Below, piece after piece: positions 1 through 10,130 of a DNA stretch of 64,000 nt. The stretch is from Phycisphaerae bacterium (GTDB lineage Bacteria; Planctomycetota; Phycisphaerae; Sedimentisphaerales; SM23-30). The notes under the pieces are model-generated. The model had not been told where the DNA came from and made no database searches. It saw nothing but the letters and a program-made list of their open reading frames with translations. The stretch lies in NCBI GenBank assembly GCA_016342495.1, contig JAEIOG010000004.1:22957-86956 (forward strand), given 5' to 3'. The translations under genes and the position numbers were made by a program. The first letter of the stretch is position 1. Each line of letters begins with the position of its first letter.

Positions 1-1072
1 GATGAGGCATAAAATGACGGGTATATCTGAAACGTTCATCTCGAATCGAACGTGACATATCATATCGCTCATCCATGCGGCCCCGAAACATAAAGGCATA
101 TTTGGGGTCATGAGTTTTATTTGAACCAAGAAATGCCTTGCCTTGCAGATGCGATGGGATTTTTATACCTGTAATAGAAAGCAGAGTCGGTGCTAAATCA
201 ACAAAAGATATAATTCTATCGCAACGACCTCCAACTTTGGTCGGTGCCAGATGTTTATATTTTTCTGGGAATCTGATAATAAATGGCACTCGTGTACCTG
301 AGTCATAAAGAAAGCGTTTGCTGCGAGCTATTACTCCGCCATGGTCGGCATAATAAAAAATGATTGTGTTATCATAGAGCCCATCTTTTTTTAAGTCGGC
401 GATAATTTTCCCTACGCGTGTATCCATATCTTCAATTTTGTCATAATATTGAGCATAATCATGGCGGATGTCTTTGGTGTCCGGATGATACGGAGCTAAT
501 TGCATGTCCTCAGGTTTGTGACGCAACTGTGCAGTTGGTATGGATTTGTGAACAGAGCTTTCGTGGCTGGTCGTAAGATTAAATATCGCGAAAAATGGTT
601 TGCCATCTTTGCCATTGCGGTAATGGGCTTTATTATCGCATTGGTCCCAGATTTCAGAATGTTGTACAAGGTTATAATCTGTTTTGGAATTATTGGTACA
701 ATAATAACCCGCTTGGCGGAGATATTGCGGATAGAATTTAATAGATTTTGGCACCTCATTGCCACTGCGCATGTGTTGAGTGCCTAAAGAACAGGCATAC
801 ATCCCGGTTATGATAGTCGAACGAGTCGGGGCACAAACCGCACAGTTGGCAAAGGCTTTGTCATAGCAGGTACCTTCAGCAGCCAGCTGGTCAAGATTAG
901 GTGTGGTAGCATTTTTGTCGCCATAGCAACCTAGAAATGGGCTGTTATCTTCGGAAGTTATCCAGAGTATATTGGGTTGGTTTACCGTTTGTGCAAATGC
1001 CGGGACGGAAAGGCTGGCTAATGTTAATGAAGACAGTTTTAATAAGTTTCTTCTGGATATTTTTGTGTCCAT
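1..1072 (-). CDS. Exported sulfatase, 3' part beyond the left edge
   Basis: This is a type I sulfatase that hydrolyses sulfate esters, probably on polysaccharides, outside the cytoplasm. The start is the ATG at 1072 and the frame stays open to base 1, giving about 357 residues; usual members have 450-500, so the C-terminus is missing. Residues 6-12 (SRRNLLK) plus a hydrophobic stretch ending in AFA form a Tat-type signal. The motif CAPTR near residue 80 is the C-x-P-x-R site in which Cys is converted to formylglycine. An acidic metal-binding segment (SEDN, about 40-43) and a downstream YADHGG segment also fit the family. It starts 20 bases after the upstream glycosidase gene, so the two are probably one operon. 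Overall style resembles N-sulfoglucosamine sulfohydrolase-like planctomycete sulfatases; the substrate is not known. Confidence 0.9.
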   Translation of the reverse strand, partial: MDTKISRRNLLKLSSLTLASLSVPAFAQTVNQPNILWITSEDNSPFLGCYGDKNATTPNLDQLAAEGTCYDKAFANCAVCAPTRSTIITGMYACSLGTQHMRSGNEVPKSIKFYPQYLRQAGYYCTNNSKTDYNLVQHSEIWDQCDNKAHYRNGKDGKPFFAIFNLTTSHESSVHKSIPTAQLRHKPEDMQLAPYHPDTKDIRHDYAQYYDKIEDMDTRVGKIIADLKKDGLYDNTIIFYYADHGGVIARSKRFLYDSGTRVPFIIRFPEKYKHLAPTKVGGRCDRIISFVDLAPTLLSITGIKIPSHLQGKAFLGSNKTHDPKYAFMFRGRMDERYDMSRSIRDERFRYTRHFMPH

Positions 1073-1092
1073 AATCTTGATTCCAAATATGT

Positions 1093-2688
1093 TTATAGTT
1101 CCAGTTTCAATACCAAACCCGGTGCGGATATATCGCCTTTAGTTGCGGCCATCGTGCCTACGGTATCAATCAGTTCACCGGGGATGGTCATGGTATTATC
1201 ATTAATGATTATCTTACTGGTTATATCAACTGCAGTATCAGCTAGCAAGTCTTGAGCCCATACTTTTTTGATATTTTTAAGCGATTTTTCAGAATCAATC
1301 ACCAGCGACTGATAATGGCCAAAGATGCCGATGGGCTTTTTGGGGTCGCTAATGGTGATTGTGACTTTAGCACGTGGATGAAACCACTGGTTTTCCGGTT
1401 TTACCCGACCTTCGGTAGCTACTGCGGTAACTCCATTGGGAAATTTGCTGGCCATCACGAAAGGTGGGTCACTATCAATTTCGACTTTGGGTAAGGCCAT
1501 ATTGCGTGCCATGACAGCCGGTGCGCTTTGGTGTACCATTTTGCCATAGGTTGCTGCCATCCAGGTGTCACCTTTGACATAAGGGTAATAGTCGATAAGT
1601 TCTTGTTTTCTCGATAGATACGAACCCTGGCCTGCCGGAAAAGCCGGTGCGATTCGCTGCCAGATAGCAAACCTTTCAGCTTCATCCATGCGATGCTGAA
1701 TCATGCGCTTGCCCCGTATTTGGAAATGTATATCCTTACCCTGATAAGTTTTTTCATTATAATTGTTGTGACGCTTCACTGCCGCCAGACAGCCCAGAGC
1801 GGCGGCGGCATTTACGTCGTCTTGTAGATTAAGAATCGATTTGTATTTTGGTTTATTTTGGGTTTTTTCGAGGATGTCATCGACTCGACGAAGAGTTGTT
1901 GATGTTACCAGTAGTGGGGTGGCATCATAGGTTCTGAAGGTGTCGGAGTGTTCCAGAACGGGCAGAAAATTGTCATTTTTTGCGTAAATTGAAGGGTATT
2001 CGGGTAGTTTTTGGTCCCATTTGGGGTTTAACGGGCCCGTTGGTGTCACATATTCCAGCACTAATTCGGGGTAAATCTTCTCTTTGGCATTGAAACAATG
2101 AAAGAATTTGATATCACCTCCATCGATTTTCCAGTATTCGATGCCGGCATATTTCGACCATTTAACAAAAGTTTCGGCATCTTTCTGGCTGACATTGCCA
2201 CGTACCCAGATACCAAGCCCACGCCAGCCCAGGGCCTTAATGTCGTCGTTAAATTGCTTTAAAGCCTGTTTTTGGTCATATTTCTCATAGCGTGGGAAAT
2301 CGGTTGGCTCAATCTGCAGCGAGAAAAAGGGCAGACCTGTTTTCCGCGATTTATCATCTTTTATTTGCCAACCATGATCGATTAGAAAGAAGTAGTCATT
2401 GCGGGACTTGGGCAGCAATTGGACAGCCCATCCTTCAGTTTTGTCGAAGATAGTCTTTTCATTTAATTCTTCACGGGAATTGGAATTACTTAGTATATTT
2501 AGGTCTTTGATTTCGGTTCCACGGCCCACCCAGTAATTTTGAGCATACCAAGTACACCAGTAATTCGGGGATTTAGCAGGTTCGGTTGGAATTAATGTGA
2601 GATTTTGCGCAAAAATTGGCGAAGTCAGAGCTATAATAAATAAGCATGATAGTTGTATCAGTTTACGTCGATTGTTGATTAAATTCAT
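1093..2688 (-). CDS. Exported GH-D clan-like glycoside hydrolase
   Basis: This is a 531-residue secreted protein that looks like a TIM-barrel glycosidase of the GH27/GH36 (alpha-galactosidase) type. The start at 2688 is chosen because GGAG lies 6 bases upstream; an in-frame TTG at 2700 overlaps that ribosome site. Residues 1-28 form a signal peptide ending in PIFAQ. Clan GH-D-like landmarks are IDHGW (about 103-107, compare the family's DDGW), GLGIWVRGN (157-165) and YWKIDGGD (185-192), the last carrying the putative nucleophile Asp. The C-terminal ~100 residues look beta-rich, as in the accessory domain of these enzymes. It is followed at 20 bases by a sulfatase gene, suggesting joint action on a sulfated galactan-like polymer. 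The family call is by motif only; another TIM-barrel family is possible. Confidence 0.65.
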   Translation of the reverse strand: MNLINNRRKLIQLSCLFIIALTSPIFAQNLTLIPTEPAKSPNYWCTWYAQNYWVGRGTEIKDLNILSNSNSREELNEKTIFDKTEGWAVQLLPKSRNDYFFLIDHGWQIKDDKSRKTGLPFFSLQIEPTDFPRYEKYDQKQALKQFNDDIKALGWRGLGIWVRGNVSQKDAETFVKWSKYAGIEYWKIDGGDIKFFHCFNAKEKIYPELVLEYVTPTGPLNPKWDQKLPEYPSIYAKNDNFLPVLEHSDTFRTYDATPLLVTSTTLRRVDDILEKTQNKPKYKSILNLQDDVNAAAALGCLAAVKRHNNYNEKTYQGKDIHFQIRGKRMIQHRMDEAERFAIWQRIAPAFPAGQGSYLSRKQELIDYYPYVKGDTWMAATYGKMVHQSAPAVMARNMALPKVEIDSDPPFVMASKFPNGVTAVATEGRVKPENQWFHPRAKVTITISDPKKPIGIFGHYQSLVIDSEKSLKNIKKVWAQDLLADTAVDITSKIIINDNTMTIPGELIDTVGTMAATKGDISAPGLVLKLEL

Positions 2689-2857
2689 TTTTATCTCCAA
2701 AATATGAATATATTACAAATAAGGCTTTATGCAATATTTCTTATATCTGTTACGTTAATAAAGAAATACGCATTAAAAGACGATTTGTATATAATTGTTA
2801 TAAGATTCTTGAAAAGGGTAAAATTGGCATATGTAGATGTGCTTGTGGGGAATTGAG

Positions 2858-5080
2858 ATGCGGCTTAGAATTTTCCTGTCTGTTTGTTTTGCGGTTCTAT
2901 TATTGGTATTATTTAGTTTTACTAATGATTTGTCCAGCTATAGCTATGGGCAGATAAGTGAGGTTTCGGGCAATAAAGTATCTTATTTGGGTGATATACG
3001 ACCATTTATTGACATAAAAGGTTGTAATGCGGCCCAATGTCATGGGTCGGTGGGCGATGAAGGTGGTTTTGAGCTGTCACTGTTTAATGGTGACCCGAAA
3101 GGGGACTATGAACGTATGATATATGCCAACCGTGGTAGATATTTCGACAGGTTTTCTCCGGAAAATAGCTTGTTTTTACGAAAAATCAACGGGAAATCAC
3201 CCCACAAAGGGGGTGTTTTAGCTGAAAAAGGCTCTAAAGAATATCAAATGTTGGTGGCCTGGATTAGTCAGGGGGCAGTCTATGAATATCCAAATCAAAG
3301 AAAAATCGTATCGTTGCGGATTAATCCTGAAAAATTTCAGATGAAAGTTGGCCAGGAAAAACAGCTCAGTCTTATGGCAGTTTATTCTGATGGTACAGAA
3401 AAAGATGTAACCGCAGAAGGATATTTTACGAGTAATGATATGGCCGTGATAGCAGTTGGCGGCGATGGCGGAATCAGGGCCGGCCATTTTGGGCAAAGTT
3501 GTGTGTCGGCTAGCTATTTGAGAAATACCGCAAGGGTTTTGGTGACTGTTGGCAATGAATCCAGATCGAATCCGCAATTTAACGGTAATAACAAAGTTGA
3601 TGACCTGATTCTGGCAAAATGGAAGCAGATGGGCCTGGAACCTTCGAGGCTTTGCAGTGATGAAGAATTTCTACGTCGGGTATATCTTGATGTTACCGGT
3701 GCTTTGCCAACAGTGGAACAGGCGAAAGAATTTTTAGCTGATAAAGCAGGGAATAAAAGGTCGGAACTTATAGAACAATTGTTGGCAAGTGATAAATTTG
3801 CTGATTTTCAGGCCTTGAAATGGTGTGATTTGCTAAGAGTCAAAAGTGAATTTCCCAGTAACCTTTGGCCCAATGCGGTTCAGGCCTATCAGCGCTGGTT
3901 GCGACAGAGTTTCATTGAAGATAAACCTTATGACCAGTTTGTTCGTGAGCTGCTGGTTAGCCAAGGCAGTGATTTTCGTGACAGTCCGGTTAATTTCTAT
4001 CGAGCATTTCCAGACCGGCAACCCCAGGCTATTGCTGATACCGCGGCATTAATTTTTATGGGGGCCCGGATGAGCTGTGCCCGCTGCCATGAACATCCAG
4101 CCGAAAGCTGGGGCAGTAGAGAAAGTTTGGGAATGGGTGCGTTTTTTGCCAAGCTGGGCTATAAAAAAACCCAGGAGTGGAAAGAGGAAATCGTTTATTT
4201 TAATCCTGATGGCAAATTAATGCATAATGGCAAAATTGTCCAGCCTCAATATATTGATGGCACAATGGCAGAAGTAAAGGCGGGCCAGGACCCGCGTGAA
4301 GTTTTTGCCAACTGGCTGACGGCAAAAGATAATCCATGGTTTGCCCAGAATATTTCCAATAAGATATGGTTTTGGCTTATGGGCAGAGGCATAATCCATC
4401 AACCAGACGATATAAGGCCGGGTAATCCGGCGACTAATCCTGAATTGTTAAATTATCTGGTTGAAGAGTTGGTTGGCAAAGATTATGACCTGAAGCACCT
4501 GTATCGATTGATTTTGAACTCTCGTACCTATCAGCTATCTTCAGAGGCCAATGCCAATAATAAAGATGACTATGCTTATTTTTCTCATTATATGATAAAG
4601 CGTTTGACTGCTGAGCAACTTCTTGACGCAGTCGGTCAGGTTACAGGCACTAATGAGCCTTTTACCAGCCGCATACCTGAGCCATTTACATTTATTCCGG
4701 ATGATTGCAGTGCGGTTCAGTTGGCTGATGGCAGTATAACCACGCCATTCCTGGAAATGTTTGGCAGGCCCGGCCGGGATAGTTCTTTTGAATCGCAGCG
4801 GAATAATCAGGCTGCGATGGATCAGATTTTACATTTTATTAATTCTGAACATTTACAGAAGAGGCTAACCAGCAGTTCGGTTCTTAAAAAAATAGTTGCG
4901 TCGAAGAAAAATCCTAAACAGATTATTGATGAATTGTATCTGGCGATGTTGTCAAGATATCCCAAAGCCGATGAGGTTAAAATCTTAGCGGAATTTTTTG
5001 ATAAGAATAAACGTAATATTGCCGTTGAAGATACGGTATGGGCGATTATGAATACGAAGGAATTTATTTTTAATCATTGA
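2858..5080 (+). CDS. Exported cytochrome-type protein with Ig-like, DUF1549 and DUF1553 domains
   Basis: This is a 740-residue member of the planctomycete-specific family in which a PSCyt1-type cytochrome region precedes an Ig-like (BIG2) domain, DUF1549 and DUF1553. The start at 2858 is preferred over ATG 2837 because GGGG lies upstream and an N-terminal signal (MRLRIFL...) begins there. CNAAQCH (about 56-62) is the variant C-x4-C-H heme-like motif of PSCyt1, and CARCH (about 407-411) is a classical C-x-x-C-H motif, so covalent heme is likely. The Ig-like region lies at about 145-235, DUF1549 from about 250, and DUF1553 covers the C-terminal third. It is followed by a DUF1501 gene, the usual pairing in this phylum. 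The biochemical role of the pair is not established; links to extracytoplasmic redox chemistry are inferred from the heme motifs. Confidence 0.9.
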   Translation: MRLRIFLSVCFAVLLLVLFSFTNDLSSYSYGQISEVSGNKVSYLGDIRPFIDIKGCNAAQCHGSVGDEGGFELSLFNGDPKGDYERMIYANRGRYFDRFSPENSLFLRKINGKSPHKGGVLAEKGSKEYQMLVAWISQGAVYEYPNQRKIVSLRINPEKFQMKVGQEKQLSLMAVYSDGTEKDVTAEGYFTSNDMAVIAVGGDGGIRAGHFGQSCVSASYLRNTARVLVTVGNESRSNPQFNGNNKVDDLILAKWKQMGLEPSRLCSDEEFLRRVYLDVTGALPTVEQAKEFLADKAGNKRSELIEQLLASDKFADFQALKWCDLLRVKSEFPSNLWPNAVQAYQRWLRQSFIEDKPYDQFVRELLVSQGSDFRDSPVNFYRAFPDRQPQAIADTAALIFMGARMSCARCHEHPAESWGSRESLGMGAFFAKLGYKKTQEWKEEIVYFNPDGKLMHNGKIVQPQYIDGTMAEVKAGQDPREVFANWLTAKDNPWFAQNISNKIWFWLMGRGIIHQPDDIRPGNPATNPELLNYLVEELVGKDYDLKHLYRLILNSRTYQLSSEANANNKDDYAYFSHYMIKRLTAEQLLDAVGQVTGTNEPFTSRIPEPFTFIPDDCSAVQLADGSITTPFLEMFGRPGRDSSFESQRNNQAAMDQILHFINSEHLQKRLTSSSVLKKIVASKKNPKQIIDELYLAMLSRYPKADEVKILAEFFDKNKRNIAVEDTVWAIMNTKEFIFNH

Positions 5081-5156
5081 TTTAAGCAGAAAAAGGCATG
5101 AGGCATAAGATGCGGTATTCGCTGTGCTTATGGCTTTTTATAAGCGAGGTTAAAAA

Positions 5157-6476
5157 ATGAAAAATATTAGATTGATAGACAGACGTAATTTTATAAAAAG
5201 CGTAGCCGGCACAGCTGCCGGAGTTGCTTTTGGTAGTCAGCTGGGTTTTGCCAGTGGGCCAAAGCCAGTAATGGGCAAGGCTAAGTCTGTTATACAGGTT
5301 TGGATGTGGGGCGGGCCATCGCATCTGGATACATTTGATCCTAAGCCTGGTGCCGGGGTTGATTATACCGGGCCATATCGCAAGCCTATTGAGACCAATG
5401 TTAAGGGTGTTTATATTGGACAGAAACTTCCTATGCTGGCTAAGATAGCAGATAAATATGCAATATTGCGTGGTATGACTCATGGTGTCTTTGCCCACGA
5501 GACCGCGACTTATTTGGTGCAAACCGGTATGCAACCCGGTGAAATGGTTTATCCATCACTTGGTGCGGTGGTGGCTTTGAAGAAAGGTTTTGGCCAGGAA
5601 TACAAAGGGGTTTTACCACCTTATATTTGTTTGACCCAGCCCCAGGGCCGGTTTTCAGAAGCTGGTTTTTTAGGTCCGAAGTATAAACCTTTCAGCACCG
5701 GTGGTGATCCTAACGCTGGTAAATTTATTGTTCAGGGTATTGTCGCACCCGGTGGCATTGATGATAAGAGACTGGCTGGACGCAGGGGGTTGCTGGATAA
5801 ACTGGATAGATATGATGCCGCGGGTAATTCAACTTTAGTACAGGCGGATGATTTCCAAGAAAAAGCTTATGATCTAATTCTAGGCGATTCCAAAAAGATT
5901 TTCGATTTAAATCTGGAATCCGATGAGTTAAGGCAGAAATATGGCCGCAATCGTTTCGGGCAAAGCTGTTTGCTGGCACGCAAGCTGGTTCAGCAGGGTG
6001 TGCCTTTTATTACTATTAACTGGAAAGGCTGGGATACCCATAAGAAACATTTTGAATCGATGGATAAGCAACTTCCTCAGTTGGATCAGGGACTGGCGAC
6101 ATTGATATCAGAGTTGTCTGAATATGGTCTTTTGGATTCTACGATTGTTTTATGCGGCGGTGAGTTTGGTCGTTCGCCTAAGGTTCATATGGATCCGCCG
6201 TGGAATGGCGGCAGGCAGCATTATGGCCATGCGTTTTCGTGGCTGGTTGCCGGCGGCGGTTTCAAGGGAGGGCAGGTCGTAGGTGAAACTGACCAGAGGG
6301 GCGAATATATTCGTAATCGTCCGATATATCCATGGGATTTGAATGCCAGCATTTATCAGCAATTAGGCATAGACCCACTGGGGCAGTTGCCGCACCCGCA
6401 TGGCTGTGTCGCTTATGTGACGCCGCTGGCTAGTGGCGCGGTGCAGAGTGGTGGATTGTTGACCGAGATAATGTAG
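5157..6476 (+). CDS. Tat-exported DUF1501 family protein
   Basis: This is a 439-residue DUF1501 protein, a family with an alkaline-phosphatase/sulfatase-like fold that accompanies DUF1549/DUF1553 genes in Planctomycetota. Residues 8-14 (DRRNFIK) followed by a small-residue hydrophobic stretch form a Tat signal. VWMWGGPSHLDTFDPKPG (about 49-66) is the hallmark N-terminal segment of the family, and GGEFGRSPK (around 338-346) its C-terminal counterpart. The start at 5157 follows GAGG a few bases upstream. It lies 76 bases downstream of the cytochrome gene, on the same strand, so co-transcription is likely. Function is unknown beyond the conserved pairing; the acidic and His residues of the fold suggest a metal-dependent hydrolase. 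Confidence 0.92.
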   Translation: MKNIRLIDRRNFIKSVAGTAAGVAFGSQLGFASGPKPVMGKAKSVIQVWMWGGPSHLDTFDPKPGAGVDYTGPYRKPIETNVKGVYIGQKLPMLAKIADKYAILRGMTHGVFAHETATYLVQTGMQPGEMVYPSLGAVVALKKGFGQEYKGVLPPYICLTQPQGRFSEAGFLGPKYKPFSTGGDPNAGKFIVQGIVAPGGIDDKRLAGRRGLLDKLDRYDAAGNSTLVQADDFQEKAYDLILGDSKKIFDLNLESDELRQKYGRNRFGQSCLLARKLVQQGVPFITINWKGWDTHKKHFESMDKQLPQLDQGLATLISELSEYGLLDSTIVLCGGEFGRSPKVHMDPPWNGGRQHYGHAFSWLVAGGGFKGGQVVGETDQRGEYIRNRPIYPWDLNASIYQQLGIDPLGQLPHPHGCVAYVTPLASGAVQSGGLLTEIM

Positions 6477-6641
6477 AGAAAGAGTTAACAGTGAAACACT
6501 AAAAGTGAAAAGTTGTGGTATTCGTTTTACTCATGTTTTTTTGATTTACTCAGGAAGGTTGTTGTTAGCGTGTGCTGGTACTGGCCGTTATGTTTTTCGT
6601 AGATATGAAATTGGGTTTGTGTTTAGATAAAAGGTTTGGAT

Positions 6642-7904
6642 ATGTATAAAAAATTGTTGGTAGCGTTGATATTGGTTTTATTTTCAGCTATTGGTTTGGC
6701 TGAGACTTTGGATATTGATGTTGAATATATTTCTTATGCGGATAATAAACCGGTGTCGTTTAAGTGTCAGGTTGACAGCAATATCAGGCCATCGGTTCAG
6801 GCGGTTGGTTTTAACCATGGTGGTACATTACTGGGGGCGGGTAGTTATGGCCATGTAGTTGTATGGGATTTAAAAAAAGCCAGTCTTGCAAAAAGGATTG
6901 GTGTAGGGGATATCCAGGGTGCCGTCCAATGCCTTGCTTTCAGCAATGATGGCAAGTGGATAGCGATTGGTGATGGGGTGGCCAGCCAGAGCGGTGCGGT
7001 ACGTATTTTTGATGTTAATAGTAAAGAGCAACTCTTTTGTTTTTCTCAGCCGGGTGATATAGTTTACAGTCTGGCATTGACAAAGGATGGGAAATTTGTC
7101 GCCGCAGGTTCCGCCGACGGTAATGTCTATGTGTGGGATATTGCCGGAAAAAAACTGGTGCAGAAATTTGATAAGCATAGCGGTATGGTTATGTCGGTTG
7201 CCTTTGACAGCACGGGTAAGTTTATGATTAGCGGTTCGACTGATAAAACGGTTTGTCTTTATGATGTTGAGAAATGGGAATATTTGAAAAATATCAAGTT
7301 AGATGCCAGTGTTAATGGGATTTGCTTTGCTAACAAGGACAAAGTGATTTTAGCGATTGTAGGCGGTAGCGAAAATGCTATCAAGACCATCAATACCAAT
7401 AATTATAAAGTTAGCAAAACCATCAAAGTTGCAAGTGAACCTTTGTCGATGGTTTATATTGAAAAAATGGGTCGGCTATTGGTGGGTTGTGCTGATGGGA
7501 ACGTGATGGCTTATAATGCATGGAATGGCAGTTTCCTTAAAAAGCTTGATGGCCATGATCGGTATTGCTATGGGATAGTGGCAAGTGCTGATGGGGAAAA
7601 AGTTGCAAGTTCTGGTGCTGATGGGCTGGTAAAGGTTTATCGCAGTTACAATGGGGTTAAGATTGCTACGCTGGCTGATCTGGATTTCAGGGATAATCAA
7701 TGGTTGATAGTTACGGCAAGAGGACATTATAGCTGTAGCGATGGAGTTCAGCTTAAATGGCTGGATTTCAAGGGTGAACCAATGCCTGAAAAAATGGTGC
7801 AAAGGTTGAAAGATTCGGCTATAGCGGCTCAGGTGTTTGTGGTTCAAAATAATAATAAAGCGACACAAAAGAATAAAAACAACAAGCCAACCAAAAAGAA
7901 ATAG
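6642..7904 (+). CDS. Secreted WD40 repeat protein
   Basis: This is a 420-residue protein with a signal peptide (MYKKLLVALILVLFSAIGLAE) and about seven WD40-like repeats forming a beta-propeller. Recognisable blades end in VVVWDL, VRIFDV, VYVWDI, VCLYDV and VKVYRS, each preceded by a GS.DG or SGS.DK turn. The C-terminus is a lysine/asparagine-rich tail. ATG 6642 is chosen over the in-frame TTG 6636 because AAAGG lies upstream and the signal peptide starts there. Such exported WD40 proteins are regularly encoded beside DUF1549/DUF1501 and PPC proteins in Planctomycetota, and it is 14 bases from the PPC gene downstream. It has no catalytic signature; a scaffold or binding role is inferred. Confidence 0.85.
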   Translation: MYKKLLVALILVLFSAIGLAETLDIDVEYISYADNKPVSFKCQVDSNIRPSVQAVGFNHGGTLLGAGSYGHVVVWDLKKASLAKRIGVGDIQGAVQCLAFSNDGKWIAIGDGVASQSGAVRIFDVNSKEQLFCFSQPGDIVYSLALTKDGKFVAAGSADGNVYVWDIAGKKLVQKFDKHSGMVMSVAFDSTGKFMISGSTDKTVCLYDVEKWEYLKNIKLDASVNGICFANKDKVILAIVGGSENAIKTINTNNYKVSKTIKVASEPLSMVYIEKMGRLLVGCADGNVMAYNAWNGSFLKKLDGHDRYCYGIVASADGEKVASSGADGLVKVYRSYNGVKIATLADLDFRDNQWLIVTARGHYSCSDGVQLKWLDFKGEPMPEKMVQRLKDSAIAAQVFVVQNNNKATQKNKNNKPTKKK

Positions 7905-7918
7905 ATACTGGTGATTCC

Positions 7919-9973
7919 ATGAAAAAGATATTTTTATTAGTTTTGATTTTATGGGCAGGGGCAGCTTATGCTCAGCAGGGCCCTCATATTAATTATTTGT
8001 ATCCAGCCGGTGGTCAGCAGGGTAACGTAGTGAAAATTAAAGTTGGTGGGTTGCGATTATTGGCGGCCAGTGATGTTTTATTTAGTGGTTCGGGGATTGA
8101 GGTTGATATTTTAGAGGTACCCAAGCCAAAAGAAACAAAGAAAGGTCGTAAGATTTCCAAAAATGTAATTGAAGATCAGGATAATCCTGAGGCGATTTAC
8201 TTATCAGTGAAGATTGCCAGGGATGCCAAACCGGGCATGCGAGATTTACGGGTGGTTTCTGCCGATGGTATTTCGAATCGATTCAGATTTTTCGTTGGGG
8301 CAATAAATGAATTGACTGAAGCTGAAGACCTTACCATGGACAAACCCATGCAGGTTAATGAATTTCCCTGTGTGATAAATGGTCAGATCATGCCAGGGGA
8401 CAGGGACTACATAAGATTTTATGCGACCAGGGGCCAGAAGCTTGTTTGCGATGTAAAGGCTCGTGTGATTTTGCCATTTTTAGCTGACGCGGTGCCAGGG
8501 TGGTTTCAGGCGGTGGTGACTTTGTATGACAGCAAGGGTAATGAGGTGGCTTATGTGGATGATAATGAGTTTCGGCCCGACCCGGTGGTGGTTTTTGATG
8601 TAGCCAAAGATGATACTTATATTTTGCAGATTAATGATTCTATTTATCGGGGTCGCGATGATTTTGTATATCGCATTACCGTTGGCCAGATACCATTTAT
8701 CCGGAGTGTATTTCCATTAGGCGGTAAGGCTGGCACTAAAACTGTATTGCAGGTTCAGGGCGTCAATTTACCGAGTGGCCGGCAAGATGTCGCTTTTAGC
8801 GAAAAAGGAATTATGAATGTTAGCTGTGGGGTAAAAGGGTTTGAAAGTAATGCCAAGCTTTTAGCGGTTGGCGATTTGAATGAAGTTTCTGAAGTTAAGC
8901 AAAACGATAGTTATGCTAAAGCTCAGCTGGTGAAATGGCCTGTGGTGATAAATGGCAAGATTGAAAAAGTTGGCGATGTCGATGTATATAAAATCAGTGC
9001 CAAAGCTCAGCAGAAAATTGTAATCGATGTAGATGCGCGATTGCTGGATTCTCCTTTGGATAGTTCGATTGAGTTGTATGACGCCAAATTTAATCGTTTA
9101 GGTTTTAATGATGATTTTGTGGGCAAGAAATGGTATGGGCTGGTTACGCATCATGCCGATTCTAATCTTTCTTATACATTTAAAGCTGACGGTGATTATT
9201 ATGTAAAACTTGCTGATGTTCAAAATAAAGGCGGGGTTGACTTTGGTTATCGGTTGAAGTTAGCTGAACCGAACCCGGATTTTGATTTATATGTTTATCC
9301 TGATAATCTGTTGATTGGTAAGGGCGGGACTGGAGAATTGACAGTGCATATCCATCGTAAGGATGGTTTCAATGGGGCCGTCGATCTTATGGTTGAAGGT
9401 CTGGGGGCAGGGGCTAAAGTTAATCATGCGAAGTTGCCAGCTAAAGCTGAACAGATGCAATTTACAATTAGTCTGCCAAAAAATGGGCCTGTTGGAATAT
9501 TGAGGCCACGAGTTTTTGGTCAGGCAACAATTACGCGGAAAACTGTTAAACATCAAGCGAAGCCATGCGAAGATTTGATGCAGGCATTTTTATACAGGCA
9601 TCTGGTCGAAACCGATGAGTTGTTGATAGGTCGAGGCAAGGATGTGGCTTTTAGTTTTACCCATGATTTTGCTGATGTGGTTTTGGAAGTGCCTCAGGGT
9701 GGCCAGGCAGAATTTGCAGTAAAAGTTAATCGTACCGAGCAGGCTAAAGCGATGATTTCTTTGGCGGTTGAAACTATTTCCAAGAATGTTCAGGTGAGAA
9801 AAGTAAGTTTCGCTCCGGATAAAAATACCGCGACAGTGGTGGTTGCCGTTAAAAAAAATATTCCGGTAGGCTATGAAGAAAATATTGTTATGACCGGGTC
9901 GATGAAAGTGGGGAAAAATATTGTCGAAAATGTAATGCCCGCGATTGCGGTTAAGGTGGTGGCTGGGAAATAA
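7919..9973 (+). CDS. Secreted PPC-domain (pre-peptidase C-terminal-like) protein
   Basis: This is a 684-residue exported beta-sandwich protein. Residues 1-19 are a signal peptide ending in AYAQ. An IPT/TIG-like region follows (HINYLYPAGGQQG, about 23-35) and two PPC-type domains are visible, each with the pattern in which a polar stretch is followed by YIRFYATRGQKLV or VYKISAKAQQKIV and then a DD/DN Ca-site-like turn (YVDDNEF, FNDDFVG). No peptidase domain is present, so this is a stand-alone PPC protein of the type common in Planctomycetota. It starts 14 bases after the WD40 gene and is followed by a hairpin terminator, so it closes the operon that begins with the cytochrome protein. Function is unknown; carbohydrate or protein binding at the cell surface is plausible. 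Confidence 0.82.
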   Translation: MKKIFLLVLILWAGAAYAQQGPHINYLYPAGGQQGNVVKIKVGGLRLLAASDVLFSGSGIEVDILEVPKPKETKKGRKISKNVIEDQDNPEAIYLSVKIARDAKPGMRDLRVVSADGISNRFRFFVGAINELTEAEDLTMDKPMQVNEFPCVINGQIMPGDRDYIRFYATRGQKLVCDVKARVILPFLADAVPGWFQAVVTLYDSKGNEVAYVDDNEFRPDPVVVFDVAKDDTYILQINDSIYRGRDDFVYRITVGQIPFIRSVFPLGGKAGTKTVLQVQGVNLPSGRQDVAFSEKGIMNVSCGVKGFESNAKLLAVGDLNEVSEVKQNDSYAKAQLVKWPVVINGKIEKVGDVDVYKISAKAQQKIVIDVDARLLDSPLDSSIELYDAKFNRLGFNDDFVGKKWYGLVTHHADSNLSYTFKADGDYYVKLADVQNKGGVDFGYRLKLAEPNPDFDLYVYPDNLLIGKGGTGELTVHIHRKDGFNGAVDLMVEGLGAGAKVNHAKLPAKAEQMQFTISLPKNGPVGILRPRVFGQATITRKTVKHQAKPCEDLMQAFLYRHLVETDELLIGRGKDVAFSFTHDFADVVLEVPQGGQAEFAVKVNRTEQAKAMISLAVETISKNVQVRKVSFAPDKNTATVVVAVKKNIPVGYEENIVMTGSMKVGKNIVENVMPAIAVKVVAGK

Positions 9974-10001
9974 TTTTCAATATTTTAGTGATTAGCAAAT
10001 C

Positions 10002-10033
10002 AAAGGTACTGGCAATGAAGCGGTGCCTTTTTT
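10002..10033 (+). terminator. Rho-independent terminator after the PPC gene
   Basis: An 8-bp stem (AAAGGTAC pairing with GTGCCTTT, including one G-U pair) closes a loop of about 13 bases and runs into a T tract. It lies 28 bases after the PPC stop codon and separates the DUF1549-to-PPC operon from the next gene. Confidence 0.75.
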
Positions 10034-10130
10034 GTTTGGCTATTGTGTATTAAAAGGCTATTATATCGTTCTGAATAATATGTTAGCCATTTGCGGTTAT
10101 ATTAATAAATTGGATTTTGAAAGGTGAAAG

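Noticed and set aside
496..787. Overlapping open frames on both strands near the left edge
   Set aside because: They lie inside the sulfatase gene, which keeps a continuous frame with family motifs; the short products have no recognisable features.
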